Shown here in pieces: positions 12,194 to 18,904 of a DNA stretch of 25,000 nt. Made by a program: the position numbers and the translations under genes. The notes under the pieces were generated by a model that saw only the letters and a program-made list of their open reading frames with translations, made no database searches and was not told the origin of the DNA. The DNA is from Chromera velia (taxonomy: Eukaryota > Sar > Chromeraceae): the NCBI GenBank assembly GCA_018398765.1, contig JAHBMJ010000289.1, positions 1 to 25,000 on the forward strand, given 5' to 3'. The number at the start of each line of letters is the position of its first letter. The stretch's first letter is position 1.

Positions 12194-15004
12194 CAGATAG
12201 AGGAAGAGACGGAGATCCAGGGACATACCGCAAGGAAAGAGATCAGGCAGCTCCTTCTTGCAGATCTTGTGCGCACTCGTGGCATCGTCCACTGGCACTG
12301 TCTTGCCCTGGGACCGCCCGTTCAGTTCCATTCCGGCAAACACGTCGCGAAGTCTCTGCATGGATGGTGCCACGTTGAGGGAGGGAATTAGGGAAGGAAA
12401 CAAATGCATGGGCATCAAGCAGCAAAGAATTTAACGGATCGAGAGGATCTCTCGAGGATAGTCAGCAGTCATTTGTTCCTTTAATTGTTGCGGCGCAATG
12501 AAAAATTATGAAGACAAATGGGATGTACATTGAACGAATCGGACAGGCCATTGGGACTGCTCACCGGTGCCTGCACCGGCAAAGAAAAAAGGGGAAGCAG
12601 ACGGCCGGAAGGAAGGGAGGATGAAACCCTGACCTACCGGTATTGCTGTGTCTTTGATGTAGGCCTTCAGTTCATCATTCAGGCTGCCGTCTGCCTGTGC
12701 TGCGTCTTTGCAGGTCTTCAGGGTGTTCTGAGCAGGGTCGATGGCGAACTTCAGGGTCACCTCCGAGGACGCGTAGCCGTTCGAATCCGAAGGGGGACGC
12801 GAGCACGAAATGCATTTGTACTCGGCGGCAACCGAGCACACACCTACACATTTATGCACTCAAATTTACGTACATGTGCGCGCATCCCCACACTTACAGA
12901 CAAAGTCACGCGGAGAAAAAAAAATGAGGCACGGGACAAAGCAATCCGAAAATGAGGAAGGAAGGAAGGAAGGAAGGAAGGAATGCAAAGGGTGCTATAG
13001 AGGACGACAGGAAAGAAAAACCAAAGTATATCACACAACACCAAGCAACAATAAAACATATGACCAGCACACGAAAGCTCTGGGGAAATCCGAACGATTC
13101 GTGCGATAGAAGATCATTTCGACGGCTTTCCACTGGTTCCACCACTTTTTGCGGATTGCCACTGGGCATGTGATCACGCAAGCACATAGAGAGAGAGAGA
13201 ATGGAGGGGGCTTGTTGGAAGGCAATAGACTGACTGACTGACCACATGGGAGCATGCCCAGGCAGTAGCGGTGGTCCGGGCTGAGGGACATCAGCTGCAC
13301 TCACAGACACAGAGAGAGAAACAGAGGTGTGCGTTCGTGTGTGTGTCTGCGTGTTTTGGGGGAAGACGGTGCCGGGGGGGGAGGCTTTCGTGTCAGTAAG
13401 GGAGGGAGTGAGCTTGCTCCCGTCCGTTGATGTGTCCCTGTACGTGATTTTGTCCATGAGTGTACATACCTCTCGAGCTTCTTTCCTTTTTTGGCTTCTG
13501 ACAGGAGATCGAAAAGCACCACTGCATGTACGCAAAGGAACTTATGCGACCACAGATTCCGACAAAGCAAGCCCGCATGCATGCAGACCACCGAATTAAC
13601 CCAGCGACTGACGTCTACGTCCGCATTGAATGTCCCGGACATTTGCCTTCCGAGAGATCTCAGTGTCTTCTCCAGAATCGTGTCTGCCAGCTGTCGGACC
13701 GCGTTTTTGAAGGCCGTCTTGACCCTGTTATCCGACTCGAGCTGCAAAGTCTGGAGGGCGGTTATCCGTGCGTCTCTCTTGGCCAAGAGTGCCGTCTCCA
13801 ACGACGTGAGTGCCTTGGGCCGTGTGCTCTCCTCACTGTTCACAGCCGACCTGGCAAGTTGCAGAATTTCCCTGCAAGGTCTGCTCTTCGGGTTCGACCC
13901 TGGCGTGAGTGTGGAGCTGACTTGAATCCTCAGGTCCCCTGACTTGGGAGAACACTCAGCAAAATTGGGGACAGTCCAGGAAACGTCGCAGTCGTCTGCA
14001 ATATACAGAGGCAAAACGAAAAGACAGGAGAATACAAATCCATGAAAAAGGAGTCAAACACCAAAACATCCAGGTCAGAGCAGCACAGAACAGGAAACAT
14101 CATTGGAAGACCCGGGCGATGTGCAGAAAGAAAGAGGAGGCGCATATTCCATGAGGACTCGAAAGTGCCACTACCGAGTCGTACTCACTCACTCACTCAC
14201 TCACTCACTCACTCACACACACTGTCTGTCCAGGAGTTCCGCTCCAAAAAACACCCACAACATCTTCACGCAATGCAAGGGCGCACGGAGTGTCGACTGT
14301 AATGCCCAAAGTATAGAGAATCGAGAAATGAAACCGCCCATGCACTGACCGCACGTCTGCCATGCAGCAATCCTCTCCCATCCCCTCACGTCTTCCACTC
14401 TCATGACAAGCTCTACAGGGGCGGCTGAGCTTCCAACGAATGCGTCTGTGTCGAGTCTGTCCAGATCAGGGAACCGGGACTGCTGGAGGAGTTTGCAGAA
14501 GGCCGCCTGGATCACCTGCGCGTCCGCAGTCGCGGAACTTTGCCCGGAGTCTAGAGCTCCTTTGATCGCCTGCACGCATATGAAGGGATCAGAATGAATG
14601 GAGAAAACAACAAGGAAAAGAATAGGGGGGATTGAATTGTTTAGAGTGAAGACATAGGAAGGGAGTTTCCGATATGTAGCTCCGGATGAATGTGTGCCAG
14701 TTCAGAAACATGTGGTACTATGTGCACTTGCAATAAAACCCCCATCTAACGACTTTTGCGGTCAAACCTCCATTTGATGAAGCCAAGCACATAAACGTTC
14801 CAGTTCCATTTGTGCATGCATGAAACCCCCCCACGCACGCGTGGAAGGAGGGCCCATTTGAGCATGTAATGTGTTTCTCCACAGCACCTGAGTGCGTCCA
14901 ATGTCTCTGTCTGTCTCCTGCAAGATGAGCCAGTCAAACCACTTCAGTTCTCTCTGTCCCGTACAATTCTTCCTGGACTTCGTTCAGTCACACACATACA
15001 CACG

Positions 15005-15041
<37 letters not shown>

Positions 15042-18000
15042 ACCTCGAGGTCGGGGCAGTTCTCCCTCGCGACGACTGCACACGCCTTCCCAGGTGCCCT
15101 GCTTGCTGGAGATGAGGCTGCTGCCATGGTGAGAGTAATCTTGTAGGAGCCCATGGGGGCGTCAGCAGAGTGCTTGCAGGGAAGATCGGCCGTCGTTCGC
15201 AGTTGGCATGGCTCTGCAGAGAAGGAGGGGAGAGGAGAAAAGAAGAGAATCAGACGCGTGGATGTAAAGTCGAATGCAATCACGTGCGTTGAAATCTTCG
15301 TATGGACGAAGAAGTAGAAGTAAGAAACAGAGCTCAGAGGCCCTCAGATGGCTCAGGTGCATGTGGTTTCTCTTGTATGGAAGAGTGCTTGAACTTTTCC
15401 GGCCTAGTCTTTTCCATGCAGATTCAGTCTGGCCTGCAGATATGCAAATGGGAGGGCAGACAAACTGACGGCAGTCCGGAAGAGACGGCATCATTCTCTT
15501 CAGTTGTTCGGGTCCGAGTTCAATTTGGCCACGGTGCTGCAGCCTCCGACGGTCTGCAGGCCTGTTCGTGAGGTCCGTCAGTGCCACCAACTGCATGGAG
15601 GGAGTCGCCCTAGTGGAGTCCGAGCTAAAAGGGACGTCGAATGCTTTGCCAACCGCGGTTCTCCATGTGACGAACTCGTCGCCTGCCCATGAGATCCCGT
15701 CGTCTGCACTCTTCAGGGGGGGCACTGCGTTGGGAAAGCAGGCGGAGGTGATGGGGTCAGGTTGGTTGAAGGCCTTCTGCCCTGCATACGAGAGGATCAG
15801 TTTGCATTCTGGCTGGATGATGTCGGACGCAGTTGAGGTGACGTCAGTGGAGACCGTTTGCATCCCCGCATCGTGCACACAGGTCACCGTGCCAGGACTG
15901 CAAGTAGGCGTGCAGGAGACACAGAGCCTATTTTTCTGCGAGTAAACGTCCGTCTTCCATTTGTTGGCATCCTCAACAGCGACTTGAAGTACAGACGATC
16001 GAGCAGTTTGTGGAGAGGTGGGACGCCTCCAGATTTCGATGTCCAGTTTGTTCGTGATCTCAGTCTTCAGTAGGGGCCAAGTAGAGAGTAAAGACAATCG
16101 CTGGAGCTCAGCTTTCGTCTCCAGCTCAAAGATCTGACTGCAAGTGCGTCCCCCTGGTTCCCAGTCTCTGACTGAAAACTCAAACTGCGCCTTCATTGGG
16201 CCGACGTCCGCATCCATGTAGCAGGGAGGAACCAGGGGCCGGAGGTCGAGCTTGCAGTCAGAACAGGCAGCGGAACCGCAGCCAAGGACATTGAGAGCTC
16301 CACTGGCAGCGTCGAGCCTGAAGTTTTTAGAGCTGATTTGCGCAGTAAGAGATTCGGGTGTCCAGACGGAGAGGTCGGGACTTGTGCGAATGTACTCAAA
16401 GGCTTCGATGATCTTCGGATGGGATTTCCACCCCATGTCCCGGGGAGACAGGTTGGGATTGCGACAATTCTGGGATGCCTGCTTGAGCCTTTCCACAATC
16501 GCTTTCTGAAGACCTTGGTCGCAATCGCGTCTCCAGTTGGAGTCAACACGTGTGGGCTGGAGGTTGAATTGGATTTGGATGAACGGATCAGTGGAGGCCT
16601 CCGCGCGTTGGCAGCATTCGCAGTGGGCGTTGAGAGTTGCCGTGCAGCTCTGGCACATCTCTGGGTCCGTCGCCTGTGTGCCCAATCGGAATGCGGTCAG
16701 AGGAAGAACGATGGGCTCCATCTGGCCAGATTGGAGTCCCGCATCAGATTCTGCTATGTGATTTCCCAGCATTAGGCTTCTTCGGACAGCGTCTGCTTTC
16801 CATGATCCCAAAAGCTTCTCACTGTCTTCCACCCACATCACAGAAACCTCCGGAACCTCTTGTCGTCTTGCCCACTTTTCTCGGGCATCAGCAAGGACAA
16901 GTTCACACGGTTTGCCTCCCTGCTGCGGTTCTTCTAGAGACACCACGGGAATCAAATGCATCTGGAAATCGTAAGGGAGGCAGCGCTGGCTGCGTGGCTG
17001 GGTCTGTGCGAGGACTTTGATGGCGATCCGGCAGGGGTCGCATGCTTTGGGCGGAATGGCACCGAAGGCCATGTTCTTGTCTGCATTCGGGTTTCTAGTG
17101 TCTGCCTGTTGAAGGAATTGCAGTGCTTCGGGGTAGCGATCTATGGCGATCTCTGGATATTTTCTTCTGAACACCTGGATGCATGTTTCCGGCCTTCGGT
17201 AGCGTCCTGATGTGACGTCATACCACTCGATGGAGGGTGAGAGAACTCGGATGTTGCCTGGACACGATTGGCCAGATCCGGTCTGGGTGTAGGGCACGCA
17301 GGGGCATCCGGGTTGTTCGAAAATGAGCTTGCAGGGATAGTCTTTTTGGATGTTGAAGAATAATGTGTCGCATTTCATCTGACGTCCACTGCCAATGGCG
17401 TCTGCAGGGTTCTTGTGGGTCCCTGTTTTCGTGTGTTTGTTTGCGTCAGATGAGAACCCGCAACCGGTGTAGACCTGCTTCTTCTTGTCTCCATACCACC
17501 ACGTCAGGCCCCTGTTTTTGATATACCTCAAGTTCTGGTAGAAGGGAAACATGAAGGTGTCGCGCGTGCGTGAGGGTCTCCAGTGCCCCAGAAAGGACTC
17601 TCGGAGCTGCCCGCTGTTAGCGGCCTCGAGGGAAAAGCCATCATGGACAACGTGGAAGTCTACCTCACTGCCCGATCGCAGGCGGACACACCTGCACAAT
17701 TCAGCACAGACAGACACATGGAGGTATGGATATATTCCGTCATTCCATGCATGAATCTTCCCTTATTCGAGAGAGCAGCTTCATTCGTTTTTCGCTTCTG
17801 CTTTGACAGGAGAGACTTCTCGAAACGGGCAGAAAAACATCGCTTTTGCTGATATGAAACAAATGACTTCATCAAAGTCTACCGCAAACATTTTTGCCAG
17901 GCGTGTCGGGTCCGATGCACACATACTTTCTTGTAACTCTGTGGATGTTTGTGATTATTCAAGGATGCACGTACCAATTGTAGCTGTAATGTCCCCTTCT

Positions 18001-18295
18001 GGCCGAGCTGCCCTGATCCCTCCAGTGATCCCAAATTTCGTTTTTGGTCAATTTGACCATGGATGTGTAGGAGAAGGGTTTCTTCCCTCCACACGAGTGT
18101 CTCGAGTTGGACTCCCAACTTTTGCTGACTGAGATGTAATCTGATCCCGTTCCGAACCCTCCAATGTGGAGTTCCGGGCTTCTCTCGTAAGTCGTTACAA
18201 AATCCTGAAGGATAAAGAGTCGTGGGAGGACGAAGGGGTCCCTAGGGTCTTGGGAAACCTCTCTGTGGGGCAGGAGCACCTGAAGACAGAGAAAG

Positions 18296-18336
<41 letters not shown>

Positions 18337-18870
18337 GAAAGGGGAAAGAGAGAATCAAGGAGAGAAAGGAGGAATGAGTGAGTGAATGAAAGGAGGGGGG
18401 ACGCGATTTGTCATCGAAAGAAGAGTACTGTACTTGCATACACCAGAACTCCTGAACCCTTCGAAAGAGAGAATATGCGAACGAAAACGAAAGAGGCATA
18501 GAAATCGTAAGCGCGTTGTTGTTGCTTCCATTTCGAGACCATTCTCTTGTACGGACACATTTTCGATCCCCATTCAGCTCAATCAGGAGTATCTACCGGA
18601 CCCTTCCAGCTCTCCAAACGTCTTCTTTCCTTCATTCCATCCGCTTAACTAATGCCTCTGAATCACTTTTACTCAATCAAGTACTCACAAAAGCAGTCAC
18701 TGAATCCACCATGCTTGCATGCATGCGAATATCATGCAGAAAATACGTGAGCTAGTGCCCGAAGGAAACTCACCTCTCCGTATGCCAAGAGAGTCAACTT
18801 GCCGGTATTCCCCAACAGATACCTTTCCTGCACACGTGCATCCATCCATCCATCCATCCATCCATCCATG

Positions 18871-18904
<34 letters not shown>

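Noticed and set aside
13470-13521. Open segment between w10 and w11 flanked by TGCAG and GTATGT
   Set aside because: No frame of this segment fits both the phase-0 exit of w10 and the phase-0 entry of w11; direct splicing fits exactly.
17975-18279. MACPF-like domain in exon w6 (Gly-rich GGFGTGSDYI)
   Set aside because: The order and spacing of the Gly/Tyr/His residues do not match the MACPF signature, and the surrounding strands do not support it.
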